Origin: Accumulibacter sp.
GTDB lineage: Bacteria; Pseudomonadota; Gammaproteobacteria; Burkholderiales; Rhodocyclaceae
NCBI RefSeq assembly: GCF_023806635.1
Contig: NZ_JAMTDQ010000046.1
Span: 56,757 to 120,756, forward strand
Direction of reading: 5' to 3'
Length of the DNA stretch: 64,000 nt
Part shown: positions 39,522 through 49,929 of the stretch, piece by piece
Layout: each line of letters starts with the position of its first letter
Position numbering within the stretch: position 1 is the first letter of the stretch
Translations under genes and position numbers: made by a program
Notes under the pieces: generated by a model
What the model was told of the DNA's origin: nothing
The model's database searches: none
The model's input: only the letters and a program-made list of their open reading frames with translations

Positions 39522-39818
39522 ATGTCGCTCACCCTCGACCAGGTCCACCGCATTGCCCACCTGGCCCGCATCGAAGTCGACGAGACCGAGGCGCGCCGCA
39601 CCCTTGGCCAGCTCAACGGGATCTTCGGCCTGATCGAGACGATGCAGGCAGTCGACACGCAAGGCGTCGAACCGATGGCGCACGCCCAGGACCTGGCGCA
39701 GCGCCTGCGGCCCGACTGCGTGACCGAGAACGATCAGCTGGCCTGGCGCTCTGCCTTCCAGGCAATCGCGCCGGAAGCCGAGGCTGGCCTCTACCTCGTG
39801 CCAAAGGTCATCGAATGA
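39522..39818 (+). CDS. gatC: Asp/Glu-tRNA amidotransferase subunit C
   Basis: The 98-residue GatC stabilises the GatCAB amidotransferase that converts misacylated Glu-tRNA-Gln or Asp-tRNA-Asn. It opens [21 protein letters not shown], the conserved helix, and ends ATG-overlapping gatA. First gene of gatCAB. Confidence 0.95.
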   Translation: MSLTLDQVHRIAHLARIEVDETEARRTLGQLNGIFGLIETMQAVDTQGVEPMAHAQDLAQRLRPDCVTENDQLAWRSAFQAIAPEAEAGLYLVPKVIE

Positions 39819-41284
39819 TCGAACACAGTCTCGCCGACATTGCGCAGGCCCTCGCCAACCGACGAATATCGAGCGTCGAACTGACGGCGCTCTACCTCGA
39901 TCGCATCGCCCGTCACGACCCGCAGCTGAACGCCTTCATCACCGTCGACCCCGAGCGCAGCCTGGCCCAGGCGCGGGCCGCCGACGAGCGGCTGGCGCGA
40001 GGCGACACGCAGCCGCTGACCGGGATTCCGATCGCGCACAAGGATATCTTCTGCGCCAGGGACTGGCTGACGACCTGCGGCTCGAAGATGCTGGGCAACT
40101 TCGTCAGCCCCTACGATGCGACGGTGATCAGCCGCTTCCAGCAGGCCGGCGCGGTGCTGCTGGGCAAGACCAACATGGACGAGTTCGCCATGGGCTCGTC
40201 GACCGAAACCTCGTTCCATGGTCCAACGGCCAATCCCTGGGCACTCGATCGCGTTCCCGGTGGATCGTCCGGTGGCTCGGCAGCGGCGGTGGCGGCCCGT
40301 CTGGCGCCAGCGGCAACCGGCACCGACACCGGTGGATCGATTCGTCAGCCTGCCGCCCTGTGCAACCTTTCCGGGATGAAGCCGACCTATGGCGTCGTCT
40401 CGCGCTACGGCATGATCGCCTTCGCCTCGTCGCTCGACCAGGCGGGCCCGCTCGCCCGTTCCGCAGCCGACTGCGCCTTGCTGCTCAACTGCATGGCCGG
40501 CTTCGACGAACGCGACTCGACGAGTCTCGACCGCCCACGCGAGGACTTCGCCCGCGAACTCACGGCTACCACCGCTGACAGGCCACTGGCCGGACTGCGC
40601 ATCGGCCTGCCAGAGCAGTTCTTCGGTGAAGGCTGCAGCCCGGAAGTCATGCACTTGGTCGAAGCCGCCATTGCCGAATACCGCCAGCTCGGCGCCGAGA
40701 CCGTGCCCGTCAGCCTGCCGAGCATGAGTCTCTCGGTCGCCGCGTACTATGTGATCGCACCGGCAGAGGCGAGCTCGAATCTGGCACGATTCGACGGCGT
40801 GCGCTACGGCTACCGCGCACCCGCCTACGACGACCTGACCGACATGTACTGCAAGACCCGTGCGCAGGGCTTCGGCGCCGAGGTCAAGCGGCGCATCCTG
40901 ATCGGCACCTATGTCCTCTCGCACGGCTACTACGACGCTTACTACCTGCAGGCGCAGCGTATCCGCCGGCTGATCGCCGACGACTTTGCCGAGGCGTTCC
41001 GGCAGTGCGACGTCGTCCTCGGGCCGACCAGCCCGAGCACCGCCTTCAGGCTGGGCGAGAAGGCTGCCGATCCGGTTCAGATGTATCTCTCCGACATCTA
41101 CACCATCGCCGTCAATCTGGCGGGACTGCCAGCGATCTCGATCCCCTGTGGCTTTGCCGGTGGCCTGCCGGCCGGCCTGCAGTTGATCGGCAACTACTTC
41201 ACCGAGGCTCGGCTGCTCAATGTCGCCCACCGCTATCAGCAGGTGACCGACTGGCACCGGCAGTGCCCGCCCGGTCATGCCTGA
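39815..41284 (+). CDS. gatA: Asp/Glu-tRNA amidotransferase subunit A
   Basis: The amidase subunit that releases ammonia from glutamine. The 489-residue protein shows the catalytic Lys-cisSer-Ser set: IAHKDIF (K), [11 protein letters not shown] (cis-Ser) and [13 protein letters not shown] (nucleophile region). Length and order are usual. The ATG overlaps the gatC stop by 4 bp. Confidence 0.97.
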   Translation: MIEHSLADIAQALANRRISSVELTALYLDRIARHDPQLNAFITVDPERSLAQARAADERLARGDTQPLTGIPIAHKDIFCARDWLTTCGSKMLGNFVSPYDATVISRFQQAGAVLLGKTNMDEFAMGSSTETSFHGPTANPWALDRVPGGSSGGSAAAVAARLAPAATGTDTGGSIRQPAALCNLSGMKPTYGVVSRYGMIAFASSLDQAGPLARSAADCALLLNCMAGFDERDSTSLDRPREDFARELTATTADRPLAGLRIGLPEQFFGEGCSPEVMHLVEAAIAEYRQLGAETVPVSLPSMSLSVAAYYVIAPAEASSNLARFDGVRYGYRAPAYDDLTDMYCKTRAQGFGAEVKRRILIGTYVLSHGYYDAYYLQAQRIRRLIADDFAEAFRQCDVVLGPTSPSTAFRLGEKAADPVQMYLSDIYTIAVNLAGLPAISIPCGFAGGLPAGLQLIGNYFTEARLLNVAHRYQQVTDWHRQCPPGHA

Positions 41285-41393
41285 GAGGTCAAAGCTTTCG
41301 CTCGGGCAGGCTGCCGGCCCGGCGACCCCGTTCCGCCCGGTCGTGACCGTCGCCGCCCGGCGGCTGCGGCCCTTGTAGAGTGAGCAAGCAGAG

Positions 41394-42848
41394 ATGAAAC
41401 ACTGGGAAGTCGTCATCGGCATTGAAACGCATGTACAGCTGTCAACCGCGTCGAAGATCTTCTCCGGCAGTTCAACCGCCTTCGGTTCCGCCCCCAACCT
41501 GCAGGCCAATGCCGTGGACATCGCTCTGCCCGGAGTGCTGCCGGTACTCAACAGGGCAGCGGTCGAATGCGCCATCCGCTTCGGCCTCGCGGTGGGCGGC
41601 GAGGTCGCCGCGAGATCGGTCTTTGCGCGCAAGAACTACTTCTACCCAGACCTGCCCAAGGGCTACCAGATCAGCCAGTACGAGCTGCCCGTGGTGTGCG
41701 GCGGCAGCCTGCCGATCCAGTGCGGCGAGAACGAGAAGCTCATCTCCCTGACTCGTGCCCACCTCGAGGAGGATGCCGGCAAGTCGCTGCACGAAGGACT
41801 CGGCCCAACCGCCCAGGGCAGATCGGGAATCGACCTCAACCGGGCTGGCACACCGCTGCTCGAAATCGTCAGCGAGCCCGACATGCGCTCCGCCGCGGAG
41901 GCTGTCGCCTATGCCCGCGCGCTGCACGCCCTGGTTCGCTGGATCGGTATCTGCGACGGCAACATGCAGGAAGGCTCGTTCCGCTGCGATGCCAACGTTT
42001 CGGTCAGGCCGGCCGGCGAAGTGCGTCTGGGCACCCGGCGCGAGATCAAGAACCTCAATTCCTTCCGCTTCCTGCAGCAGGCGATCGACTACGAGGTGCA
42101 GTGGCAGATCGCCACCATTGAGGATGGCGGCAGCATCGAGCAGTCGACGGTGCTGTTCGACCCCGCCAGCGGCGAGACGCGGGCCATGCGTTCGAAGGAG
42201 GACGCGCACGATTACCGCTACTTTCCCGACCCGGACCTGCTGCCCCTGATCGTCGACCGGCAATGGGTCGAGCAGGTACGCGCCGAATTGCCCGAACTGC
42301 CGGCCGCCAGGCGCGCGCGGCTGATCGCCGACTGCGGGCTGTCCGCTTACGACGCCGGCGTGCTGACCGCTTCACTCGATCTGGCGAACTACTACGAAGC
42401 GACGCTTGCCACAGCGGGCAAGGAGAACGCCAAGATCTGTGCCAACTGGGTCATGGTCGACCTGGCGGCGCGACTGAACCGGGAAGACCGAGAGATTGGC
42501 CAATCGCCGGTGTCGGCGACGCAGCTCGGGGGGCTGATTGCCCGCATCGCCGACGGGACGATCTCGACCAGCATGGCCCGCAAGGTCTTCGATGAACTCT
42601 GCAACAGCGGACACACCAGCTCTGCCGACGAGATCATCGCCCGCCAGGGTTTGCAGCAGATCAGTGACGACAGCGCCCTGACGGCGTTGATCGACGACTT
42701 GCTGGCCGCCAATCCGGGAATGGTTGCCGAGTTCAGGTCGGGCAAGGAGAAGGCTTTCAACGCCCTGGTTGGCCAGGTGATGAAGGCAACGCGCGGCCAG
42801 GCCAACCCGCAGCGGGTCAGCGAACTGCTGCGTCGCAGGCTCGGCTGA
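41394..42848 (+). CDS. gatB: Asp/Glu-tRNA amidotransferase subunit B
   Basis: The 484-residue subunit binds the misacylated tRNA and transfers ammonia. It begins [16 protein letters not shown], with [21 protein letters not shown] and [19 protein letters not shown]-type blocks and a C-terminal YqeY-like helical domain. A ribosome binding site (AAGCAGAG) precedes the ATG. A 109-bp gap separates it from gatA, with no terminator-like hairpin seen. Confidence 0.97.
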   Translation: MKHWEVVIGIETHVQLSTASKIFSGSSTAFGSAPNLQANAVDIALPGVLPVLNRAAVECAIRFGLAVGGEVAARSVFARKNYFYPDLPKGYQISQYELPVVCGGSLPIQCGENEKLISLTRAHLEEDAGKSLHEGLGPTAQGRSGIDLNRAGTPLLEIVSEPDMRSAAEAVAYARALHALVRWIGICDGNMQEGSFRCDANVSVRPAGEVRLGTRREIKNLNSFRFLQQAIDYEVQWQIATIEDGGSIEQSTVLFDPASGETRAMRSKEDAHDYRYFPDPDLLPLIVDRQWVEQVRAELPELPAARRARLIADCGLSAYDAGVLTASLDLANYYEATLATAGKENAKICANWVMVDLAARLNREDREIGQSPVSATQLGGLIARIADGTISTSMARKVFDELCNSGHTSSADEIIARQGLQQISDDSALTALIDDLLAANPGMVAEFRSGKEKAFNALVGQVMKATRGQANPQRVSELLRRRLG

Positions 42849-42883
42849 CCGGGGCCGCCCGCAGCCGCCTTGCGGAGCGATCG

Positions 42884-43522
42884 TCACGGCCGTCCAGAAG
42901 GCGGCCGCTTCGACAGCTCGACGAAGCGCCGCAGATCGTCGTCGTACTTCAGACGGATCGTTTCGCGATCCTTCCTCTTCGATTCGATAACCGACTCCTG
43001 CGCCCTGATCTCCTGGTCTGCATCGCGCAATCCCTTGGCCACCTCGACCGGCAACTGCCGATTCTTGTAGAACTCGGCCTCGTCCTCGAAGCGCTTGCGC
43101 TGACGCCGTATCTCGGCAATCCGCTCCTCGGCCGCCTTGATGGCGGCGGCGACGTCCCTTTCGGCGCGCGCCCGCATCAGCTCGATGTCCTTCTCGCTGC
43201 CGTAGGTGTTGAGCAAGGCCTGGTCCTTGCGTCTCTGCTCATTCAGCACGCGCTCCTGTTCGCGGCGGCGCTGCTCGTCGGCCGCCCTCTGGGCACGTTG
43301 CTCGGGAGTCAGTGGCGCCTCGACCGTACGTACCGGCCGCCCCGAGACGCCGATCTCGCGATACGCGCGACCAACGCAAACCGGCGGCAGGATATCGCCG
43401 CAAACCTGTTTGCCGGAGTCATCATGACAACAGAAGATCGTCACGCCGGCCAGTACCGGTTGGCTACCGGCCAGCGCCGCCAGCAAGAAGAGACTGCTTC
43501 TAGGCAGCACGTGCAATGCCAT
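42884..43522 (-). CDS. Secreted coiled-coil protein of unknown function
   Basis: The 212-residue protein has a signal peptide ([16 protein letters not shown]) followed by a cysteine-containing segment [20 protein letters not shown], then a long charged coiled coil (~70-210, rich in E, R, Q). The Cys segment recalls DUF4124-type periplasmic proteins. Its start overlaps the pyrE stop by 23 bp, so it is probably coexpressed. No function can be assigned. It is convergent with gatB. Confidence 0.75.
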   Translation of the reverse strand: MALHVLPRSSLFLLAALAGSQPVLAGVTIFCCHDDSGKQVCGDILPPVCVGRAYREIGVSGRPVRTVEAPLTPEQRAQRAADEQRRREQERVLNEQRRKDQALLNTYGSEKDIELMRARAERDVAAAIKAAEERIAEIRRQRKRFEDEAEFYKNRQLPVEVAKGLRDADQEIRAQESVIESKRKDRETIRLKYDDDLRRFVELSKRPPSGRP

Positions 43523-44147
43523 ACTGGCGCCGATAGACAGCGACCGCCGCCTCGTTGCGTTGCAGTTGCGGACTGTTGCGGAGGAAACCCATCAGGTCAT
43601 CGAGTGTCGCAACGGCGACCACCGGCATTCCGTAATCGCGCTCGACCTCCTGCACGGCGGACAACTCGCCCTGGCCCCGCTCCATCCGGTCGAGTGCGAT
43701 GACGACACCGCACGGCGAAGCACCCGCGGCGCGGATCAGTTCGACCGACTCGCGAATCGAGGTTCCGGCAGTGATCACATCGTCGACGATCAGGACGCGA
43801 CCGGCGAGGGGCGCACCGACGATGCTGCCGCCCTCGCCATGATCCTTGACCTCCTTGCGATTGAAGGAGAACGGCAGGTTGCGCCCGCCCAGCGCCAGCG
43901 CCACCGCCGTCACTGCGACCAGCGGAATACCCTTGTAGGCCGGGCCAAACAGGCCGTCGGCAGCGATCCCGCTGGCAATGATCGCCTTGGCGTAGAATTC
44001 GCCCAGTCGACCGAGGGCAGCGCCATCGTTGAACAGGCCGGCATTGAAGAAGTAGGGCGACAGCCGGCCCGCTTTGGTCCTGAACTCGCCGAAACTGAGC
44101 ACATTCTGCGCCACCGCGAATTCCATGAACTGCTGTCGGAAATCCAT
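43500..44147 (-). CDS. pyrE: Orotate phosphoribosyltransferase
   Basis: PyrE makes orotidine 5'-phosphate in pyrimidine synthesis. The 215-residue protein has the PRPP motif [17 protein letters not shown] and the [13 protein letters not shown] flexible loop. ATG at 44147 gives [17 protein letters not shown]. It diverges from xthA across 42 bp. Confidence 0.95.
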   Translation of the reverse strand: MDFRQQFMEFAVAQNVLSFGEFRTKAGRLSPYFFNAGLFNDGAALGRLGEFYAKAIIASGIAADGLFGPAYKGIPLVAVTAVALALGGRNLPFSFNRKEVKDHGEGGSIVGAPLAGRVLIVDDVITAGTSIRESVELIRAAGASPCGVVIALDRMERGQGELSAVQEVERDYGMPVVAVATLDDLMGFLRNSPQLQRNEAAVAVYRRQYGIARAA

Positions 44148-44189
44148 TTGCGTTGCTTCACTGAAAGCCGGTCCCGGCGCCGGACAGCT

Positions 44190-44990
44190 ATGTTACGCAT
44201 CATTACGCTGAACCTCAACGGCATTCGCTCGGCCTGGCGGCGAGGTCTCCTGCCCTGGCTCGACCGGCAGGACGCCGATGTCGTCTGCGTCCAGGAACTG
44301 CGAGCCGACGCGGCGGACCTCGACGAGCAGATGCGGTCACCCGCCGGCCTGCATGCTTACTACCGCCATGCGGCGAGGAAGGGCTACAGTGGCGTCGGCC
44401 TGTGGTGCCGCACGAAACCCGACCGGGTGGTCGATCACCTCGGCAGCACCGAGTTCGATGCAGAAGGCCGCTACCTGCGCGCCGATTTCGCCCGACTGTC
44501 GGTGGTATGCCTCTACCAGCCATCCGGGTCGAGCTCGGCTGAACGGCAGCAAGCCAAGTACCGATTCATGGCGCTGATCGGTCCACACCTGAAAGGCCTC
44601 GCCGGCAGCGACCGCGAGATCATCGTCTGCGGCGACTGGAACATCGCACACCAGGAAATCGATCTCAGGAACTGGCGCGGCAACCGTGGCAACTCGGGCT
44701 TCCTCCCCGAGGAGCGAGCCTGGGTCAGCGGCCTCCTGAACGAGGACGGTTGGTGCGACGTCTACCGCCGACTGCACCCGCAGGCCACCGGTGAGGCATA
44801 CACCTGGTGGTCAAACCGCGGACAGGCATGGGCAAAGAACGTCGGCTGGCGACTGGACTACCAACTGGCAACGGCAAACATCGCCGCTACCGCGCGACGC
44901 GCCGCGATCTACAGGGAGGAGCGCTTCAGCGATCATGCTCCTCTGACGATCGACTACGAGTACACGCTGGCCACTGCGGACAAAGATTGA
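44190..44990 (+). CDS. xthA: Exodeoxyribonuclease III / AP endonuclease
   Basis: A 266-residue EEP-fold nuclease for abasic-site and 3'-end repair. It opens [19 protein letters not shown] and has CVQELRAD (metal-binding Glu), [14 protein letters not shown] and the catalytic [10 protein letters not shown]. The start at 44190 is the first in-frame ATG before the family's opening. It divergently pairs with pyrE. Confidence 0.93.
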   Translation: MLRIITLNLNGIRSAWRRGLLPWLDRQDADVVCVQELRADAADLDEQMRSPAGLHAYYRHAARKGYSGVGLWCRTKPDRVVDHLGSTEFDAEGRYLRADFARLSVVCLYQPSGSSSAERQQAKYRFMALIGPHLKGLAGSDREIIVCGDWNIAHQEIDLRNWRGNRGNSGFLPEERAWVSGLLNEDGWCDVYRRLHPQATGEAYTWWSNRGQAWAKNVGWRLDYQLATANIAATARRAAIYREERFSDHAPLTIDYEYTLATADKD

Positions 44991-45007
44991 TCTTCGCCGG
45001 CGTTTTC

Positions 45008-45013
45008 TATAAT
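45008..45013 (+). promoter_or_regulatory. -10 element of the ElaB/YqjD-type operon promoter
   Basis: A perfect TATAAT at 45008-45013, 72 bp before the ATG of the ElaB/YqjD-like gene. The best upstream match is TTGATC at 15 bp, which is short for a -35 spacer. Confidence 0.5.
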
Positions 45014-45085
45014 GTGAAGGTCTCGCCGAGAGGTCCCCTAGCAGTTGTGTCCTTCCTGTCACCACCTTCCACCGTGAGGCCCACA

Positions 45086-45406
45086 ATGTCCGAAGTCACC
45101 GATCTTTCCACCGCCAACAAACAGAAACTCGTCTCCGACATGAAGGTCGTCGTCGCAGACGCAGAGGAGATCCTGCGCGCCACCGCCGGCGTTGCGGGCG
45201 ACAAGATGGGCGATCTGCGCGAGCGCTTCGGCGAACGGCTGCGCGACGCCCGCATCCGTCTGGCCGACGCCGAAGCTGCCCTGGTCGACCGTACCAAGGC
45301 AGCCGCACGCGCCACCGACGACTACGTCCATGAGAACCCCTGGCGCGCGGTCGGCCTGGCTGCAGCCGTCGGTCTGCTGCTCGGCGTGATCATCGGCCGT
45401 CGCTGA
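45086..45406 (+). CDS. ElaB/YqjD/DUF883 family membrane-anchored protein
   Basis: A 106-residue protein with a long amphipathic helix and a C-terminal membrane anchor (AVGLAAAVGLLLGVIIGRR). E. coli homologues ElaB and YqjD bind ribosomes at the membrane in stationary phase. The conserved ENPWRAVGLAAAVG motif precedes the anchor. It heads a three-gene set with YqjE- and YqjK-like proteins. Confidence 0.9.
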   Translation: MSEVTDLSTANKQKLVSDMKVVVADAEEILRATAGVAGDKMGDLRERFGERLRDARIRLADAEAALVDRTKAAARATDDYVHENPWRAVGLAAAVGLLLGVIIGRR

Positions 45407-45420
45407 CCAGCGCGGACGCG

Positions 45421-45831
45421 ATGAGCGACCGCTCCAGCGGTGTCAGCGGCGGCATCCTGGCGGCGACGAAGAACGGCGCCGCGACACTGCTGGCAACCGG
45501 CCGCACACGCCTCGAGCTGCTCGCCAACGAGTTCGCCGAGGAGAAGCTGCGCGCACTCCGTCTGCTGTTTCTTGCGCAGGTGGCGGCCTTCTGCCTGATC
45601 GTCGGCACGATCCTCGTTCTTGCCGTGTTGACCGTTCTCTTCTGGGAGCAACGGCTGCTGCTGCTGAGCATCCTCAGCGTCGGCTTCCTGCTCGCCGGTG
45701 GCGCGGCGTTGCTGGCACTGCGCCGCGGCGCGCTTGGTCGCCGGCACCTGTTCACCACCAGCATCGCCGAGCTCGAACACGACATCAGCCTGCTGCAAGG
45801 CGCTGCGCGTGGTGAATCAAGAGCTGATTGA
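45421..45831 (+). CDS. YqjE-like phage-holin-family membrane protein
   Basis: A 136-residue protein with two transmembrane helices (LFLAQVAAFCLIVGTILVLAV and LLLLSILSVGFLLAGGAALLA) and a preceding amphipathic region ELLANEFAEEKLR. It matches the Actino-Holin/YqjE family (DUF1469). It follows the DUF883 gene by 14 bp and overlaps the next by 20 bp. Function unknown, possibly envelope stress. Confidence 0.87.
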   Translation: MSDRSSGVSGGILAATKNGAATLLATGRTRLELLANEFAEEKLRALRLLFLAQVAAFCLIVGTILVLAVLTVLFWEQRLLLLSILSVGFLLAGGAALLALRRGALGRRHLFTTSIAELEHDISLLQGAARGESRAD

Positions 45832-46132
45832 CCTCGCTGTCGAGCGCGGCCGGCTGCTCGAGCGCATCAGCAGCCAGCGCCAGCTGCTCGCGCAACAATT
45901 GCAACCGCTGGGCGCGGCGATGGGGACGGCCGACCGGGTCGTCGCCGGCGCACGGCAGTGCGGCGACTACCTCAAGCGGCATCCGGAGTGGGTCGCGACG
46001 GGTGTCGTCGTGCTCGTCATCCTGCGGCCGAGCCGCATCTGGCGGTGGAGCAGCCGCGCCTTCCTTGCCTGGCGTACCTGGCGCATGCTGCGCCGGGAGC
46101 TGTCGGACCTCGGCATCGTCGACCGCGAGTGA
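45812..46132 (+). CDS. YqjK-like membrane protein
   Basis: A ~106-residue protein from a GTG at 45812 (45809 GTG is equivalent) with a charged helix VNQELIDLAVERGRLLERI and a hydrophobic segment WVATGVVVLVILRPSRIW followed by basic residues. It is in the position of E. coli yqjK, so it is assigned by context and general shape. It overlaps the YqjE-like gene. Confidence 0.75.
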   Translation: MNQELIDLAVERGRLLERISSQRQLLAQQLQPLGAAMGTADRVVAGARQCGDYLKRHPEWVATGVVVLVILRPSRIWRWSSRAFLAWRTWRMLRRELSDLGIVDRE

Positions 46133-46208
46133 GTGGCGCGGCAGCCAGCCTCGACACACCCCCGGCAAGTCGCCGCAACAGCCAGAGCAACGGGGGAATC
46201 GCGCACAG

Positions 46209-46940
46209 TCAGCTCCAGACTCCGAGTGCCTGCATCTGCCGCGTCGCCGCTGCCGCCCAGCCACGATTGGCGGCCGGACTCGCGGGGCTCGGATGCAGTA
46301 CCCGACCGCTTCGCACCGACATCCCGGCGAGAGCCGCGACTGCCTGCTGCCCGGCGAAGGCGCCGATGCCGATTACCCAGGCAGGCTGCAGGACCGAGAC
46401 CAGCAGCCTGAGGTGATCGTCGCAGGCGGCCAACAGCGGCGCCGCCTCAGCTGCCGGCAGCTTGTCGGGCGTCAGGTTGCGGCCACGATCGAAAAAGGCG
46501 AGTGGGCAGTAGTTGGCGACGAAATGCTCGGCGAAGAAAGACTCCGGACTGCCGAAGCGCTCGCGGAACAAGCCCCACAACCGTCGCCCGCTGACCTCCG
46601 AGCGGGCACAGGCGAAGCCTTCGATCGGTCGCCACGGATTCTCCCGTACGGGTTTCGCGACGTCCACGCTGATCCCGAGCCAGTCCCGCACCGCCGCCAC
46701 CTCGCCGAACGGAACGCCCGTCTGCACCATCCCGAAAGGCCCCGGGTTCATGCCGAGAAAAAGGATCCTGCGGGCGCTTGCCGCATAGCGGAGCAGGTAG
46801 CACTCGTAGCCGGACCAGGCATAGGTCAACGGGTCGTAGACGTGGCTGACCGGCGGCCCGAAGCTGAGCCGCGACAGCCGTAGCGACAGCTCCCGGGCGG
46901 CTGCGATCAGCGCCGTGGCGACGGCGGCGTCTCGTTCCAC
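46209..46940 (-). CDS. SMUG1-type single-strand-selective uracil-DNA glycosylase
   Basis: A base-excision repair glycosylase removing uracil and related bases. The SMUG1 motifs are clear: LGMNPGPFGMVQTGVPFGE (motif 1) and HPSPASPAANRGW (motif 2). The GTG at 46940, preceded by AAGG, gives 243 residues, a normal size. It overlaps the end of ampG by 34 bp and is the last gene of the ptsI-metX-metW-ampG run. SMUG1 is mainly known from animals and occurs patchily in bacteria. Confidence 0.88.
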   Translation of the reverse strand: MERDAAVATALIAAARELSLRLSRLSFGPPVSHVYDPLTYAWSGYECYLLRYAASARRILFLGMNPGPFGMVQTGVPFGEVAAVRDWLGISVDVAKPVRENPWRPIEGFACARSEVSGRRLWGLFRERFGSPESFFAEHFVANYCPLAFFDRGRNLTPDKLPAAEAAPLLAACDDHLRLLVSVLQPAWVIGIGAFAGQQAVAALAGMSVRSGRVLHPSPASPAANRGWAAAATRQMQALGVWS

Positions 46941-48172
46941 GGCGCGACCTTGAGCAGCAGGGCCATGCCCGGTGCGGCAAGCACGAAGCAGATGATGAAG
47001 AAGCTGAACCACCCCACTGCCTCGACGAGCACCCCGGCACCGGCATTGATGAAGGTGCGCGGTACGGCGGCCAGGCTGGTGAACAAAGCGAACTGGGTGG
47101 CGGTGAAGGCCGGGTTGGTGGCGCGCGCGATGAAGGCGGTGAAGGCTGCCGTCCCGAGCCCGACGCCGAGGTACTCGGCGGCGATGACACCCGCCAGAGC
47201 GGCCCGGTCGACGCCGTCGATGCTCGTCTGCACTCCACGCCAGGCGAGCCAGGCGAAGCCCAGGATGGTGACCCACTGCACGACGCCAAACAGCCAGAGG
47301 GCGCGGTTGATGCCCAGTCGCACCATCCACAGTCCGCCGAGCAGGCCGCCGAAGACTGCCGGCCAGAGCCCGGCGTGCTTGGCGATGACGCCGATGTCGG
47401 TCTTGCTGTAACCGAGATCGAGGTAGAAGGGCGTCGACAGCGCCGTCGCCAGCGAATCGCCGAGCTTGTAAAGGAAGATGAAGCCAAGCACCAGCAGCGC
47501 ACCCGACCAGCCCTTGCGGCCGATGAACTCGTGGAAGGGTTCGACCACCGCCTGGCGCAGGGTCTTCGGCGCACCGGAGACAGCCGGCTCGGCAACCAGC
47601 AGCGCCATGATCATTCCCGGCAGCATGAAGGCGGCAGTGATCCAGAAGACCTGCGCCCAGGGCAGCAGGTCGGCAAGAATCAGCGACAGGGACCCCGGCA
47701 CCAGACCGGCGACGCGATAGGCATTGACATGCACCGAGTTGCCGAGGCCGAGTTCCTCGTCACTCAGGATCTCGCGGCGAAACGCATCGAGGGCGATATC
47801 CTGGGTTGCCGACAGAAAGGCCAGAGCCACCGACAGCCAGACGATCGCCGTCAGGTTGGCCGCCGGCGACAGCCCGCCCAGCAGACCGATCGACAACAGC
47901 AGGCCGATCTGCGACAGCAACATCCAGCCGCGCCGGCGACCGAGTGGCAAGCGGTAGCGGTCGAGCAGCGGCGCCCAGACGAACTTCCAGGTGTACGGAA
48001 ACTGAATCAGCGCAAACAGGCCAATGGTCTTCAGGTCGACACTCTCGCTGCGCAACCATGCCGGCAGCAGGTTGAGGAGCAGGTAGAGCGGCATCCCGGA
48101 ACTGAAGCCGGTCAGCACACAGATCAGCATCCGCCGCGTGAGCAGCAGGCGCAGCCAGCCGGGCAGCATCAA
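46907..48172 (-). CDS. ampG: AmpG-family muropeptide/MFS transporter
   Basis: The 421-residue transporter has 12 hydrophobic segments and the AmpG opening LRLLLTRRMLICVLTGFSSGMPLYLLLNLLPAWLR. It would import anhydromuropeptides for cell-wall recycling. DRYRLPLGRRRGWMLLSQ is the MFS loop 2-3 signature. The ATG overlaps the metW stop by 4 bp. Confidence 0.92.
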   Translation of the reverse strand: MMLPGWLRLLLTRRMLICVLTGFSSGMPLYLLLNLLPAWLRSESVDLKTIGLFALIQFPYTWKFVWAPLLDRYRLPLGRRRGWMLLSQIGLLLSIGLLGGLSPAANLTAIVWLSVALAFLSATQDIALDAFRREILSDEELGLGNSVHVNAYRVAGLVPGSLSLILADLLPWAQVFWITAAFMLPGMIMALLVAEPAVSGAPKTLRQAVVEPFHEFIGRKGWSGALLVLGFIFLYKLGDSLATALSTPFYLDLGYSKTDIGVIAKHAGLWPAVFGGLLGGLWMVRLGINRALWLFGVVQWVTILGFAWLAWRGVQTSIDGVDRAALAGVIAAEYLGVGLGTAAFTAFIARATNPAFTATQFALFTSLAAVPRTFINAGAGVLVEAVGWFSFFIICFVLAAPGMALLLKVAPWNETPPSPRR

Positions 48173-48792
48173 GCGACGCGTCCGAGACGGTAGAAAGCCA
48201 GGCTGCCGTTGAGGTTGGGATCGTCGCTGACCGCGCGACCTGCCTCATCGAAGGCCAGGCGCTCGCGAATCTGGATGCCAAGCCGTGCACACAGATCCTC
48301 GAAATCGGCGATGGTGAAGAAGCGTACGTTCGGCGTATCGAACCAGTCGTATGGCAAGTCCTCGGAAACCGGCATCCGCCCGGCAGCGATGGCAGCGCGA
48401 TTGCTCCGGTAGGCGAAGTTGGGGAAGCTGACCACCGCCTCGTCGGCGACACGCAGCATCTCGTTGAGGATGCCTTCCGTGGCATGCATCGTCTGCAGCG
48501 CCTGCGAGATGATGACGTGATCGAAGGACCTGTCCTCGAAACCGGACAGCCCGCACTCGATGTCCATCTGGATGACGTCGACGCCGTTGCGGATGCAACC
48601 GAGCACGCTGTCACCATCGATCTCGACCCCGTAACCGCTGACGTCGCGCGTCTCGCTGAGGTAGCGCAGCAGCCTGCCGTCACCACAACCGAGATCGAGC
48701 ACACGCTCGCCCGACGGGATCCAGCCGGCAATGACGGCGAAGTCGAACCGCTCCCGCTGTTCCGCCTTGACCCTTCTCTCGTGCTCGGTCAT
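48169..48792 (-). CDS. metW: MetW, methionine biosynthesis protein
   Basis: A Rossmann SAM-methyltransferase-fold protein ([22 protein letters not shown]) of 207 residues; with MetX it is needed for homoserine acylation. ATG at 48792 gives [13 protein letters not shown]. It overlaps metX by 4 bp. The metXW pair is the standard betaproteobacterial arrangement. Confidence 0.95.
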   Translation of the reverse strand: MTEHERRVKAEQRERFDFAVIAGWIPSGERVLDLGCGDGRLLRYLSETRDVSGYGVEIDGDSVLGCIRNGVDVIQMDIECGLSGFEDRSFDHVIISQALQTMHATEGILNEMLRVADEAVVSFPNFAYRSNRAAIAAGRMPVSEDLPYDWFDTPNVRFFTIADFEDLCARLGIQIRERLAFDEAGRAVSDDPNLNGSLAFYRLGRVA

Positions 48793-49916
48793 ACGGTGAT
48801 GTTCTCCAGATAGGCGCGCAGCAGGGAATGATAATGCGGATCGTCGAGCAGGAACGAGTCGTGTCCGGCGTCGCATTCGATCTCGGCATAGGCCACGCGG
48901 AGTCGATTGTGCAGCAGTGCGAAGACGATCTCCCGTGAGCGCGCCGGCGCGAAGCGCCAGTCGGTCGAGAAACTGGCGACGAAGAAGCTGGCTTGCGCAC
49001 GCGCCAGGGCAGCCGCCAGATTCCCGTCGTACTCATAGGCGGGGTCGAAATAATCGAGCGCCTTGGTCATCATCAGATAGGTGTTGGCGTCGAAGAAACG
49101 TGCGAACTTGTCGCCCTGGTAACGCAGGTAGGACTCGACCTCGAAGTCGACGTCGTAGCTGAAGTTGTGCGCTCCATGGCGCAACTGGCGACCGAATTTC
49201 TCGCCCATCTGGCTGTCCGACAGGTACGTGATGTGGCCCACCATGCGCGCCAGGCGCAGTCCACGCGTCGGAATGACGCCATTCTCGGCGTAGTGACCGG
49301 CGTGAAAGTCGGGGTCGGAGACGATCGCCTGCCGCGCCACCTCGTTGAAGGCGATGTTCTGTGCCGACAGCTTCGGCGCCGAGGCGATCACCAGGGCATG
49401 CCGGATGCGTTGCGGAAGCTGCATCGACCACGCCAGTGCCTGCATTCCACCCAGGCTGCCGCCGACGACGGCGGCCCAGGTTGCGATGCCGAGGTGATCG
49501 GCGAGGCGTGCCTGTGCCGCGACCCAGTCCTCGACCGTCACCATCGGAAAGTCGGCGCCGTAACGCCTGCCCGTTGCGGGATTGACCGACAGCGGTCCGG
49601 TGGAGCCATAGCAACCGCCCAGGTTGTTGACGCCAACGACGAAGAATTTCCGCGTGTCGAGCGGCTTCCCCGGACCGACCAGATTGTCCCACCAGCCGAC
49701 GTTTTCCGGATCGTCGGCGTAGTGGCCGGCGATATGGTGACTGCCGGAAAGCGCATGGCAGACCAGGACCGCGTTCGAATGCTCGGCGTTGAGCGTGCCA
49801 TAGGTCTCGAAGACCAGTTCGAAGCCAGGCAGTTCGGCACCGCTCTTGAGCAGCAAGGGCGAGGCGAAGCGTACGCGTTGCGCGGCGACGACGCCGACGG
49901 AATTCTCTGAGGACAT
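48789..49916 (-). CDS. metX: Homoserine O-acyltransferase MetX
   Basis: MetX acylates homoserine (succinyl in many proteobacteria, acetyl elsewhere; the acyl donor cannot be read from the sequence here). The alpha/beta-hydrolase nucleophile is in [14 protein letters not shown], and the acid/histidine in [15 protein letters not shown]. 375 residues from ATG 49916. It starts 13 bp after ptsI. Confidence 0.94.
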   Translation of the reverse strand: MSSENSVGVVAAQRVRFASPLLLKSGAELPGFELVFETYGTLNAEHSNAVLVCHALSGSHHIAGHYADDPENVGWWDNLVGPGKPLDTRKFFVVGVNNLGGCYGSTGPLSVNPATGRRYGADFPMVTVEDWVAAQARLADHLGIATWAAVVGGSLGGMQALAWSMQLPQRIRHALVIASAPKLSAQNIAFNEVARQAIVSDPDFHAGHYAENGVIPTRGLRLARMVGHITYLSDSQMGEKFGRQLRHGAHNFSYDVDFEVESYLRYQGDKFARFFDANTYLMMTKALDYFDPAYEYDGNLAAALARAQASFFVASFSTDWRFAPARSREIVFALLHNRLRVAYAEIECDAGHDSFLLDDPHYHSLLRAYLENITV

Positions 49917-49929
49917 CACTGTTTGATCG

